From JANQIO01 sp043585095 (GTDB lineage Bacteria > Pseudomonadota > Gammaproteobacteria > Pseudomonadales > Halieaceae): 64,000 nucleotides of DNA. The position numbers were made by a program, and so were the translations under genes. Location of the stretch: positions 992,001 through 1,056,000 of the forward strand of contig CP121321.1 in assembly GCA_043585095.1 (NCBI GenBank). Reading direction: 5' to 3'. The notes below the pieces were generated by a model. The model saw only the letters and a list, made by a program, of their open reading frames with translations. It did not search any database and was not told the origin of the DNA. Positions 53,509-62,086 of the stretch are shown here, in pieces (the stretch's first letter is position 1; every line of letters begins with the position of its first letter).

Positions 53509-53748
53509 TCAATCGCGGCGGCGCAGGGACCTGTTGCACAATTCGATATCGTTCTGAGCCGTATTCAGGCCCAGCCAACGCCACAGGTAACAGCGCGCCC
53601 AGATTCCATTTAATATCAGGAATACGGCGGCAATGAGAACGATAATTTCCAGCAGACCAAGTTCGGGCTGACTCAGTGCGATTAACGCCAGTAGACATCC
53701 CAAAAGAGTGCGGAAGACACGCTCGAACGGGCTTAAGTTTGGCTTCAT
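53509..53748 (-). CDS. DUF2892 (YgaP-like) small membrane protein
   Basis: A 79-residue protein with two hydrophobic helices (TLLGCLLALIALSQPELGLL and IVLIAAVFLILNGIWARCYL) and the FERVFRTLLGCLL start typical of the DUF2892/YgaP transmembrane region, here without the rhodanese domain. In YgaP these helices anchor a sulfurtransferase; alone, the role is unknown. Confidence 0.8.
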   Translation of the reverse strand: MKPNLSPFERVFRTLLGCLLALIALSQPELGLLEIIVLIAAVFLILNGIWARCYLWRWLGLNTAQNDIELCNRSLRRRD

Positions 53749-53874
53749 GGAGGTTATTACGGGAAAGTTTCGGAGTTGGATGGCAGGGATCGAAAATATA
53801 TTAACAAAACCTCAACAGCGCCGATTGAAGCTGCGCCAGGCTGGGCCTTGAGTCCTGCCAATCATAGCCTGCTT

Positions 53875-54216
53875 TTACTCTTCTACCCACACCTTGCGAA
53901 TGGGTTCTCCAAAGTCGTCGTACACCGTCTTGCGCCTTGGCTTTGGAAGCCTGGATCGCTTAGGTGAGGGACTGCGAGCCCGCTTCATTTCACCGCGACG
54001 TGACTCGATGGCTGCGATCACCTCAGGGACGAAGGTTCGTTTAGCGGGTGGTTCGCTGAACAGCCCCGTCGATTGGAATTGCTGGGGTTTGCGTGCATCT
54101 GAACCGCTGGTGCCGCGCGGAACCACGTGTACGCTACCACCGTCGTCGAGGTAGTTGCGCATCTGCTTTTCCAGAGCGGCTCGTTGCTCGGCTTTGGTTG
54201 GGACTTTTTTCACCAT
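53875..54216 (-). CDS. Small basic protein with a SutA-like motif
   Basis: A ~113-residue protein starting MVKKVPTKAEQRAALEKQMR, with NYLDDGGSVHVVPRGTSGSD close behind. The short helix plus GG-x-V pattern recalls the C-terminal region of SutA, an RNA-polymerase-associated factor, but here it sits at the N-terminus. The second half is very basic (KRARSPSPKRSRLPKPRRKT), so nucleic-acid binding is likely. ATG 54216 is chosen. Relationship to SutA is only a suggestion from pattern. Confidence 0.7.
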   Translation of the reverse strand: MVKKVPTKAEQRAALEKQMRNYLDDGGSVHVVPRGTSGSDARKPQQFQSTGLFSEPPAKRTFVPEVIAAIESRRGEMKRARSPSPKRSRLPKPRRKTVYDDFGEPIRKVWVEE

Positions 54217-54267
54217 AAGCGGGGGATCATAGCACCCTAACACTCGACGCCGCGATCTTCTGAGCGA

Positions 54268-54837
54268 CTAGGCGCCAGCCCGGGCCAGATAATGTGCACT
54301 CAGCGGTACATCGGTCTCCTGCCGGTTGATTTCATACAAGCGCTCGTAGCAGGTTTCCAGAATCAGCCAGCGCCCGTTCTCTTTAACGTAGCGGTCCCAG
54401 TACAGCGCTGTGCCGGTGGTGTAGTAACCGGGGTCCAGGATCCACATATGGTCAGCGAGATACCAGATGCCGCTGGCTTCGGTATCACTGTGTACTTGAA
54501 TTTCAGGGTGGTGGCCGTTGTGGTGGCCCACGGCTTGACTGCTGAAGGCGCCGCCAACGTTGTCCAGGTATTCCTTTTTGCCCTTAAGCTCCCACTCGTA
54601 GGTGCCGCCTTTAAAGTGCACGCGCACGTCCTCGTGGAACAAGGTAGAGAGTTCTTCCATATTGGCGGTGTCGATACAGCGGAAGTAGGCGTATTTAAGC
54701 TGCCGGATCGCCTCCATATCCATGAGGTGCTGTACGTTCTTACGCAGGGCTTCAATGTCTCCCTCGGCAGCCTGCAGTGGCATACCTTCGGTAATGCCCA
54801 TGCCTGCTTTGGTTAACGCGCGTTCTGACTCTGCCAT
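54268..54837 (-). CDS. SnoaL-like / NTF2-fold protein
   Basis: A 189-residue protein with an NTF2-like core: DMEAIRQLKYAYFRCIDTAN (helix 1), ELSTLFHEDVRVHFKGGTYE, VGHHNGHHPEIQVHSDTEAS (strands), and YYTTGTALYWDRYVKENGRW at the sheet's end. SnoaL-like proteins act as isomerases, cyclases or hydratases on lipids or polyketides; the substrate is unknown. GGGGAG before ATG 54837 supports the start. It precedes no obvious operon partner. Confidence 0.88.
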   Translation of the reverse strand: MAESERALTKAGMGITEGMPLQAAEGDIEALRKNVQHLMDMEAIRQLKYAYFRCIDTANMEELSTLFHEDVRVHFKGGTYEWELKGKKEYLDNVGGAFSSQAVGHHNGHHPEIQVHSDTEASGIWYLADHMWILDPGYYTTGTALYWDRYVKENGRWLILETCYERLYEINRQETDVPLSAHYLARAGA

Positions 54838-54947
54838 TGTTATTCTCCCCGGGATGGTTTGCCCCGTATGGTAGCGAATACAGCGGGAGAAGCAGGTACA
54901 GGTATTTGACCCCGGCGCACAATATGCCGAGGTCAGAAGACGAACTT

Positions 54948-57746
54948 TCAGGTGGTGACGATAAGCCGTAAACCCTGCATCTGCAGACTGGCGTGGGATA
55001 TATGCGCAGCGCATTCCTCGATGCGCCAGGTCAGATGATTGATTTCTTCTTCGCGAATGGAGGGATTGATCTCGCGGAGTGCCGTGAGTCGAGTCAGCTC
55101 CGCACCCAGCTCGTCGCGCATGCGGGCCTCAGCCGCCTCGAGTATTGCGCTACGCTGCGCTTCGGCCAGTGATGCCGCATACTGCATCTTGTCTTCCACC
55201 TGTGGGCGCACTTGCTTGATAATTTGCAGGGCGACGGGCTTTTTCACCTTCTCGCAAAGGCTATTAAGGCGCTGGTGGGGCATGATGTCGGACAAATCCT
55301 TGCCCCGGCTGTCCACCAGCAGGCGAATTGGCGAGACCGGCAGGAATCGCTCAACGCCCAGGTCCCGCGGCGCCACGCAGTTTATACAGTAGAGGCTCTC
55401 CAGCAGTAGCGTGGCCGGCGGCACCCCTTTAAGGGACAGGGTCGCGATGGCGGCGTTACCGAGCTCAGTAGTCGACACCATATCCAGTGCTTCTACCATC
55501 ATGGGGTGTTCCCAGGTGAGAAACTGGATGTCTTCGCGCGCTAGAGCCTGTTCGCGGCTGAAGGTTATAGTTGTGCCTTCTTCATCCAGCCCCGGAAAGT
55601 GCCCGGTGAGCATATGATCAGTTGGACGCAAAATCAGCGCATGCTCCGAGTGGTACTCCGTTTCTACGCCATAGCTGTCACATAATGCTTCCAGATATTC
55701 GCGCAGTACGTCGCTGGACTCTGCATCCTTGATGGCGTCGATCATCTCGTTGGCCTGCTCATGCTTGCAGGAATTGCGTTCCAGCAATTTGTCACGACCT
55801 TCGCGTAGCTCGGCCCGCGTTACCTCGGTAAAGGCAGCGGTATCGGCTAACAATTCAGCCAGGTCATGGTCGGGCGCCGTTAGCTGCGTTAACAAGCGGT
55901 CACGAAAGCGCTCAAAAATCGCGTAGCCTGCGGAGCAACTCTGCTCAAATTGATTCAAGCCTTCGTGGTACCAGCGCATCAGTGTTTCCTGTGCGGTATT
56001 CGCCAAATAGGGCACGTGTATTTCGACATCGTGCTGTTGGCCAATTCTGTCCAGTCGGCCGATACGCTGCTCCAGCAAGTCAGGATTCAGCGGCAGATCG
56101 AACAGCACCAGATGTCGGGCAAACTGAAAATTTCGGCCCTCGGAGCCAATCTCGGAGCAGACCAGAGTTTGGGCACCGCCCTCTGGATCTGCAAAATAGG
56201 CCGCCGCGCGGTCGCGCTCTAAAATTGTCAGCCCTTCGTAAAAGGCGGCGCTGCGGATGCCTGCTCGCAGGTGCAAATAATGCTCCAGGACGATGGCAGT
56301 GTCGGCATGAGCACATATCACCAAAACCTTTTCCGGGCGCAAGGTTTTCAGGGTCTGCTCCAGCCAGGCGACTATAGGGTCGTCGTTCACCCAGCTTTCG
56401 TCGGCCGCTACGGTCTCTGGGTAGAGTGCCGCGGCGACGTCTTGCACGGCATCCGCGATGCTGTCTGGCGCTAGCGGATAAGCGTGCAGCTGCCTTTTGG
56501 GAAAACCGGTGACGCTGGCGCGAGTGTTTCTGAAAAGCACGCGTCCGGTACCGTGGCGATCAATCAGGCGAGCGATCTCGGCCTCATCGGCGCCCTGCGC
56601 TTCAAGGGTTTCCAGTTCCGAGTTGAGCGACTGATAGCCTTTTTCTTCTTCGCGGAAGCTGTCCAGATCGTGGAAACGATCCGGGTCCAGCAGGCGCAGC
56701 CGCGCAAAGTGGCTGGCCTGACCAACTTGCTCGGGAGTGGCGGTGAGTAGTAATAGGCCGGCAGTTTTCGCCGCCAGCGCTTCAATAAACGCGTAATCAC
56801 TGCCCGCCTGATCAGGCGTCCAGTGCAGGTGATGCGCTTCGTCCAGCACAACCAGATCCCAGCCAGCCTCTAATGCCTGCTGCTGTCGCTCTGTGCTCTG
56901 GGTAAACAGGTCGAGACTGGCGAGTACCAACTGCTCTGCCTCGAAGGGGTTGTCGGAGCCCTGATTGCCCATTGCGATCAGTGTTTCTTCAAGGCTCAGC
57001 TCAGCACTCATGTCGAGCAGATCGTCTGTCATCGACGTCATGGCGTCGAGGCGCTCTTCGTCGAACAGTGAAAAGCGTAGGTTAAAGCGGCGCAGCATTT
57101 CAACCAGCCACTGATGCTGTAGTGTTTCGGGCACGATGATGAGCACTCGGGACGCACGCCCGGATAGCAACTGTTGCTGGGTGATCATGCCGGCCTCGAT
57201 GGTCTTGCCGAGACCAACTTCGTCCGCCAGCAGCACGCGCGGGGCATGTCGACGGCCTACTTCTCCGGCAATATAAACCTGATGGGGTAGCAGGCTGGTA
57301 CGCGAACCTATCAACCCTTGAGCTGGAGAGCGCTGCAACCTGTCGAGGTGTTCGAAGGTCGCCATGCGCAGCGCGAAATGGTTGTTCCGGTCGAAATGCC
57401 CGTTCAAAAGTCTTTGCTGTGGCGTCGTGAGCTGGACAAAGCAATCCAGCTCGAGCTCGCTGATGGTGACACTTTCCTCGTGATGATCCAGGCCAGTGTA
57501 GAAGAGGATGCCTTGCTGTTCTTCAACTTCGGTGACAACCAGCTCGAGGTCATCCAGAGTGGTAACGTGGTCACCCACTTTGAAACGCAGCCGGGTCAGC
57601 GGTGCATTTTCGATAGCATATGTGCGTTCTTCGCCGATGGCGGGGAAGCTTACGGAAACACGACGACCGTCAATTTCAGCAATGATGCCAAGCCCTAACT
57701 GGGCGTCGGCGTGGCTTACCCAGCGCTGACCTACAATGTAATCCAC
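54948..57746 (-). CDS. rapA: RNA polymerase-associated ATPase RapA
   Basis: A 932-residue SWI2/SNF2-type ATPase (E. coli RapA: 968), starting at GTG 57746 (MDYIVGQRWVSHADAQLGLG). Motifs: LLADEVGLGKTIEAGMI (I), VVLDEAHHLHWTPDQA (II), LLLTATPEQ (III), and FDLPLNPDLLEQRIGRLDRI (VI). Two N-terminal Tudor-like domains and the RapA C-terminal domain (ISHASLQMQGLRLIVTT) are present. RapA recycles RNA polymerase after transcription. It stands alone; the TatD gene lies 48 bp upstream on the same strand. Confidence 0.96.
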   Translation of the reverse strand: MDYIVGQRWVSHADAQLGLGIIAEIDGRRVSVSFPAIGEERTYAIENAPLTRLRFKVGDHVTTLDDLELVVTEVEEQQGILFYTGLDHHEESVTISELELDCFVQLTTPQQRLLNGHFDRNNHFALRMATFEHLDRLQRSPAQGLIGSRTSLLPHQVYIAGEVGRRHAPRVLLADEVGLGKTIEAGMITQQQLLSGRASRVLIIVPETLQHQWLVEMLRRFNLRFSLFDEERLDAMTSMTDDLLDMSAELSLEETLIAMGNQGSDNPFEAEQLVLASLDLFTQSTERQQQALEAGWDLVVLDEAHHLHWTPDQAGSDYAFIEALAAKTAGLLLLTATPEQVGQASHFARLRLLDPDRFHDLDSFREEEKGYQSLNSELETLEAQGADEAEIARLIDRHGTGRVLFRNTRASVTGFPKRQLHAYPLAPDSIADAVQDVAAALYPETVAADESWVNDDPIVAWLEQTLKTLRPEKVLVICAHADTAIVLEHYLHLRAGIRSAAFYEGLTILERDRAAAYFADPEGGAQTLVCSEIGSEGRNFQFARHLVLFDLPLNPDLLEQRIGRLDRIGQQHDVEIHVPYLANTAQETLMRWYHEGLNQFEQSCSAGYAIFERFRDRLLTQLTAPDHDLAELLADTAAFTEVTRAELREGRDKLLERNSCKHEQANEMIDAIKDAESSDVLREYLEALCDSYGVETEYHSEHALILRPTDHMLTGHFPGLDEEGTTITFSREQALAREDIQFLTWEHPMMVEALDMVSTTELGNAAIATLSLKGVPPATLLLESLYCINCVAPRDLGVERFLPVSPIRLLVDSRGKDLSDIMPHQRLNSLCEKVKKPVALQIIKQVRPQVEDKMQYAASLAEAQRSAILEAAEARMRDELGAELTRLTALREINPSIREEEINHLTWRIEECAAHISHASLQMQGLRLIVTT

Positions 57747-57794
57747 GAGTTATTTAATGCCTGCCTGAAAACGCGGCGCATTCTAACAGGTTTT

Positions 57795-58631
57795 TCACGC
57801 CTCTATTGCGTTGGCGAGGCACTCCTCCGGGAAAAAACAATTCAAACTATTATTCCAGGCTGTCGCCAGCAGAGACTCTACGTCAATACCTTTTACCTCG
57901 GCGACTGTCTCGGCCACGAAAGGCAGATAGAAGGGGGCATTGGGGCGTCCGCGATAGGGCACAGGCGTCAGGTAGGGTGCATCCGTTTCCAGCAAAATCT
58001 GCTCGACTGGTGTGGCAGCGATCACGTCGCGCACATTCTCGGCACTGTTAAAGGTAGCAATACCGTTAAAGCCCAGGCAGAAGCCCTCCTGCAGGCAGAA
58101 CTCAGCCAGTGGCAGTCCTGAGGTGAAGCTGTGGATGACGCCCTTGCGCTTTAGTGATGTGGAGAAGTCTTCAAGGATGGCGCGGGTATCCTCATCGGCT
58201 TCTCGCGTGTGCACCACGATGGGCATATCGTTTTCAGCTGCTATCTGTAGCTGTGCTTCAAAGGCGCGACGCTGTGCTATTCGATCTGCGTGGTCGTAAT
58301 AGTAGTCCAGTCCGATCTCACCTACGGCAACGATATGCGGTTCGGACAGCCTTTGCTGAATGATCGCACCCGTGGCAGCTGTGTACTGCTCCGCCTCGTG
58401 AGGGTGTACGCCCTGTGTCGCCCATATTCCGTCATGCTGACGCGCTAGAGCATCAACCGTGTCCAGGTTGCCCGGTGAAACCGCGATAGTGACGATACGC
58501 TCTATACCGACCTCTCGACTGCGGATCAGGGTGTCCTGCAGTTCATCCGCCTCGAGATAGTCGAGGTGACAGTGGGTCTCGATGATGGGGTGCGCGAAAA
58601 CCGGAATATCGCGACGTTTCTTACGGCTCAT
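57795..58631 (-). CDS. TatD-family metal-dependent DNase/hydrolase
   Basis: A 278-residue TIM-barrel metal hydrolase. The N-terminal metal site is IETHCHLDYLEADE (the usual HxH/C appears as HCH). Further conserved regions are VAVGEIGLDYYYDHADRIAQ, PIVVHTREADEDTRAILEDF, GVIHSFTSG (metal His) and LLETDAPYLTPVPYRGRPNA. Family members are 3'-5' DNases or peptide/tRNA quality-control enzymes. ATG 58631. It lies upstream of rapA with a 48-bp gap; possibly co-transcribed. Confidence 0.94.
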   Translation of the reverse strand: MSRKKRRDIPVFAHPIIETHCHLDYLEADELQDTLIRSREVGIERIVTIAVSPGNLDTVDALARQHDGIWATQGVHPHEAEQYTAATGAIIQQRLSEPHIVAVGEIGLDYYYDHADRIAQRRAFEAQLQIAAENDMPIVVHTREADEDTRAILEDFSTSLKRKGVIHSFTSGLPLAEFCLQEGFCLGFNGIATFNSAENVRDVIAATPVEQILLETDAPYLTPVPYRGRPNAPFYLPFVAETVAEVKGIDVESLLATAWNNSLNCFFPEECLANAIEA

Positions 58632-58697
58632 GGTGTTTGCTCTTTACTCAAGGTCTTGTGCGTGTCGTGTTTCGCCTTTGATGAGACTGGCTGTCTT

Positions 58698-59645
58698 CTA
58701 TACGGCGTGCATCGCCAATTCAGACCGAACTTCGATCATCTGTTGCCACAGCCAGTTGTGCACCGGAGAGTTCTCTGTGCGTTGATGTCTCACTAACATA
58801 TAGTCAATTTGATAGTCGATGTCCGGCGGCAGCGGTAGCGCCTGAATTTTGTAGGCAAGCGTTGGGTTATTCAGCAAAAAAGGGGGCGCCGGCATCAGGT
58901 AATCTGTGTTTCTTAGCACTTCAATCGCGGTTAACAAGTGCGAGGTTTCAAAGCCGCCTGCAAGCTGTTGATAGTTTTCTATACGGCGCGTCATGCTGGC
59001 GCTGTTTTGGAAAAACTCGAGCTCGTCCTGATCTGCCATGTAAAGTCGCATGATGGGGTACTGCATGACCGCGTCCCAATCGGGCAGTAGTCCGCTGAGC
59101 GGATGGCCCTCTCTAGCGAGGATCACCGGTTTACTGCCGCCCAGAGGGTGACAAAGATACTCATCACCATAGCGGGCGTGTTTGAGCTGCACGGCGAAGT
59201 CCAACTCGCCAAGGCTCAATTGCTGTAGCTGGTGCTCTACGCGAGTGATGGTCCGCAGCTTTAGATTGGGTGCAAGAAACGCGAGACGACCGATCAGCGG
59301 GGGCAGCAGCCAAACGCCGATGTACTCGGTAATGGCCAGGTTGATTTCGCCCGTATACCGGGCCGGATCAAAGTCCTGCTCGTCGAGTAATGATTGAATG
59401 CCTTGCAGGACCTTTTCCAGGTCGGAGGCGAGCTCCAGCGCCCGTGGGGTGGGTCGCATGCCATGAGAGGAGCGCGTAAACAGAGGATCGGCGAAGACAT
59501 CGCGCAGGCGCGAGAGGGTTTTGCTCATTGCAGGTTGCGTTATATTCAGCCGTTCTGCAGCGTAGGAAACGCTTCGCTCTTCTAGCAAAACCTGTAATGC
59601 AATCAATAGGTTAAGGTCAACTTTTGCCAGCTCTCTGGTTTCCAT
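58698..59645 (-). CDS. LysR-family transcriptional regulator
   Basis: A 315-residue LysR-type regulator. The N-terminal winged helix is ALQVLLEERSVSYAAERLNI then TQPAMSKTLSRLRDVFADPL; the rest is a periplasmic-binding-protein-like co-inducer domain (TRVEHQLQQLSLGELDFAVQ and VILAREGHPLSG). Its start at ATG 59645 faces a divergent small ORF across a ~130-bp region with palindromes that could be its binding sites, so control of that ORF and of itself is likely. The ligand is unknown. Confidence 0.94.
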   Translation of the reverse strand: METRELAKVDLNLLIALQVLLEERSVSYAAERLNITQPAMSKTLSRLRDVFADPLFTRSSHGMRPTPRALELASDLEKVLQGIQSLLDEQDFDPARYTGEINLAITEYIGVWLLPPLIGRLAFLAPNLKLRTITRVEHQLQQLSLGELDFAVQLKHARYGDEYLCHPLGGSKPVILAREGHPLSGLLPDWDAVMQYPIMRLYMADQDELEFFQNSASMTRRIENYQQLAGGFETSHLLTAIEVLRNTDYLMPAPPFLLNNPTLAYKIQALPLPPDIDYQIDYMLVRHQRTENSPVHNWLWQQMIEVRSELAMHAV

Positions 59646-59690
59646 CCGGACGCTCTCTATGCACAGTAATCATCATGATATGCATTCAGT

Positions 59691-59705
59691 TCATGTAAAA
59701 CATGA
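59691..59705. promoter_or_regulatory. Candidate LysR operator palindrome
   Basis: TCATG-N5-CATGA is an interrupted palindrome of the T-N11-A type typical of LysR sites, in the divergent region between the LysR gene (59645) and the small ORF (59780). A second short palindrome, ATCATGAT, lies at 59672-59679. A weak promoter for the small ORF may lie at ATGACA (59702-59707) and TATATC (59723-59728). Confidence 0.5.
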
Positions 59706-59779
59706 CATTAATACATTAGGAATATATCACAGGGTTAACTAAAGTAGCGCCTGTCTGGTACACACAAGGAAATACCCAA

Positions 59780-59866
59780 ATGTTTATGACTATGACGTTT
59801 GGCCTGTATTTCGCGCTGATCGGCTGGATCGCTCGGGACGACTTCCGTCACGACGGAAGCATCTGA
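59780..59866 (+). CDS. Candidate 28-residue membrane microprotein
   Basis: A very short frame: ATG 59780 is preceded by AAGGA (59766-59770) with 9-nt spacing, and TGA ends it at 59866. A clear intrinsic terminator follows 50 bp later, and no other gene uses it. The peptide starts MFMTMTFGLYFALIGWIARD and ends in a charged stretch, as expected of a single-span membrane microprotein. It is divergent from the LysR gene and may be that regulator's target. Its family is unknown to me. The ribosome-binding site, terminator and divergent position together make it credible. Confidence 0.5.
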   Translation: MFMTMTFGLYFALIGWIARDDFRHDGSI

Positions 59867-59916
59867 TCCCCGGCACCCCGACAGACGACGTCCAGGTCCA
59901 TAACGAAGACTCCGTA

Positions 59917-59940
59917 CCCGCCGCAAGGCGGGTTTTTTTT
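59917..59940 (+). terminator. Rho-independent terminator
   Basis: CCCGCC (59917-59922), loop GCAA, GGCGGG (59927-59932), then eight T residues. On the rightward strand the only upstream transcript it can end is the 28-codon ORF. Confidence 0.88.
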
Positions 59941-59975
59941 GCCCGACCTTTTCGCTAGGTGTCTTGAGCAGCGTG

Positions 59976-61982
59976 TTAGCTGCCGACAACTTTAAGCTTG
60001 GGTGCAACGGACGTCGCCTTGCGACGCGCCCTTAGCCGGGGTGTCTGACTGCTGGACGCGACGGCGACGGGTCGGCCCGCCATGGGTGCGTTAGCAGTTG
60101 CCTTGCGCACCGCTGCTGCTCTCGCTGCCTGCTTTTTAGCGGAGGGCGCCGCCACGGCAGGATTGACGGGTTTTGAGATGTTAGAAGCTGCTGATGCCTT
60201 AACCGATTTCTTTTTTGGCGAAGGAGGCTGTTTTGCGGCGGTTTTGCGTTTGGCTGGCGGCTTTTTTGCCGCCGCACTATTCGTCCCGGCGGCTACTGCC
60301 GTTTTAGCATTCGGCGCTTTCTTCTGAGACGCAGAAGCCTTGGCCTTGGCAGATCGTGCTTGTGTTTTTGTCTTTGCAATAGCGGTCTTTTTGCTGGTCG
60401 CGCTAGTTTTCGATCTTGCCGCAGGCGCCTTTGATTTACGCGCGGGCGCCTTTTTCTTGGCCTCAGTGGCTTTGGCTTTCGGTTTGGCTTTGGCTGCAGG
60501 TTTAGTTTTGCTCTTGTCCTGAGCAGCTTTCGCTTTAGCGGCGGGGCGTGACCGTGACTTACCCGTTGCGATGACGGCATCGCGCAGTTCTTCCCAGCTT
60601 TCGTTAAGGCACTCCATGTAAAAGTGTGGGTCGGGCATGATATCCCTATCACCCAGCACCGATATATTGACTGTCTCAGACTGGCTGAAAATCGTATGGA
60701 ACAGGCCGACGCCTGGGGTTAGTAGTCCCAGACCCTGATACTGCACCATCCGGGCGCCCGCGCAGAACAAGTCAAAGTTTGGCCCGGGTACGTTGGTAAT
60801 GACGGTAGATACGTTAAGCGGAATAAATCGTGACAAATTGCGTTTCGACCACAGCGATGCGGCGGCGCGCGTGATCGCAGGGTTCAGCACCCCAGCACCC
60901 TTAATCGTATCGAGCATGGGGCTGCTGGCACCGAACTCTTTAGCTGCGGTGGTGCTCACGTGAACCGCCTTGAGCCGCTCCACGGGGTCGCGCACATCGC
61001 TGTGCAGTGCCGAAAAAATAGACCCGACCTGATTGTTGTCGTCGGTCATTGCCCGACGCGATCTCAAATCGACCGGCAGACCTGCAGCCAGTGAACCTTC
61101 AGGTGTTTCGCCTTTAGCGTCAAGATAGCGCGCCAATGCACCGCCTATAACGGCCAGACCCACGTCATTAAGCTTAACCCCGGTCGCATCTTTGACCGCC
61201 TTGAAATCCTTGATAGGAAAACTGGTCGCCTCGAAAACGCGATAGGGTCCAACGGGCCCATTAAAGCGGGTACGTGGAGCCTGCACGTCTGGCATGGGAA
61301 TCTGCTTGCGCAGCACTTTCATTGCAAACTGACTCAGATCTTTGCCAAGGCTCACGGCGCCCCTTGTCATGCCCACTGCATTCTTGACCTGATTAAGACT
61401 GGCGCGCGTGAGCAACTCAGGCGCAGAGGGATTACGGTCTACTAATAGAGGCGTGTCTGCCTGTTCAATGATCGGTGCGGCCTCTGCTTCCAGATCGTGC
61501 AGCGCGGCCATAAAGGAGGCACCGCCGGCCCCGTCTACCAGGGCGTGATGCATCTTTGTGTAAACCGCGAAGCTGCCCTTGGGCAGTTCCTTGATATTGT
61601 CCAGACCTTCAATGACGTAGCACTCCCAGAGGGGGCGGGTCATGTCCAGCGGGCGTGCGTGCAGCCTGGCAACCTGAATGCAGAGCTGCCGCCAATCACC
61701 GGGCTGCGGTAGGGCGATATGCCGCAGGTGGAACTCGACGTCAAAATTAGCGTCTTTAACCCAATAAGGTCGGTCAATGCCACCGGGCACTTCCACCAAG
61801 CGCGTGCGGAACAGCGGCATTCGATTGAGTCGCTCCTCAAAGCCTGCGATGACTTGTTTGAAACGCACTAGACCACCTGGCGCTGTGGAGGGGTCATAGA
61901 TACCCAGTCCACCGACGTGCTGTGGTGTATTGGGTTGCTCTAAATTGACGAATGCACTGTCGAGTATGCCGAGCTGCTTCAC
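59976..61982 (-). CDS. WS/DGAT-family acyltransferase with Ala/Lys-rich C-terminal tail
   Basis: A 668-residue protein, starting at GTG 61982. Residues 1-~474 are a wax ester synthase/acyl-CoA:diacylglycerol acyltransferase: the catalytic motif HHALVDG (His145, His146, Asp150) within AVYTKMHHALVDGAGGASF, NDVGLAVIGGALARYL, and TNVPGPNFDLFCAGARMVQY. Residues 475-668 are a low-complexity Ala/Lys/Ser/Pro tail (PAAKAKPKAKATEAKKKAPA) of the histone-H1/AlgP type. WS/DGAT enzymes of this family are usually ~450-480 residues, so the tail is an addition. It makes storage lipids (wax esters/triacylglycerol). The tail may attach it to a polyanion, the nucleoid or lipid bodies; not known. Confidence 0.9.
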   Translation of the reverse strand: MKQLGILDSAFVNLEQPNTPQHVGGLGIYDPSTAPGGLVRFKQVIAGFEERLNRMPLFRTRLVEVPGGIDRPYWVKDANFDVEFHLRHIALPQPGDWRQLCIQVARLHARPLDMTRPLWECYVIEGLDNIKELPKGSFAVYTKMHHALVDGAGGASFMAALHDLEAEAAPIIEQADTPLLVDRNPSAPELLTRASLNQVKNAVGMTRGAVSLGKDLSQFAMKVLRKQIPMPDVQAPRTRFNGPVGPYRVFEATSFPIKDFKAVKDATGVKLNDVGLAVIGGALARYLDAKGETPEGSLAAGLPVDLRSRRAMTDDNNQVGSIFSALHSDVRDPVERLKAVHVSTTAAKEFGASSPMLDTIKGAGVLNPAITRAAASLWSKRNLSRFIPLNVSTVITNVPGPNFDLFCAGARMVQYQGLGLLTPGVGLFHTIFSQSETVNISVLGDRDIMPDPHFYMECLNESWEELRDAVIATGKSRSRPAAKAKAAQDKSKTKPAAKAKPKAKATEAKKKAPARKSKAPAARSKTSATSKKTAIAKTKTQARSAKAKASASQKKAPNAKTAVAAGTNSAAAKKPPAKRKTAAKQPPSPKKKSVKASAASNISKPVNPAVAAPSAKKQAARAAAVRKATANAPMAGRPVAVASSSQTPRLRARRKATSVAPKLKVVGS

Positions 61983-62086
61983 GTTGCGCTCCGGGTGGTG
62001 AGGTCAGCAGGAAAGGGTGTCAAGACATGGCTGTCAATGCAAGCAAACTGCTGGGATAGTCAGGTACAAAAGGTATAGTTAAACCT

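Noticed and set aside
54292..54816. 174-codon rightward frame opposite the NTF2-like gene
   Set aside because: Mirror frame of a gene with a clear ribosome-binding site and fold pattern.
59735..60007. 90-codon leftward frame across the LysR/WS-DGAT gap
   Set aside because: It overlaps the 28-codon ORF and terminator on the other strand and is Arg-rich noise.
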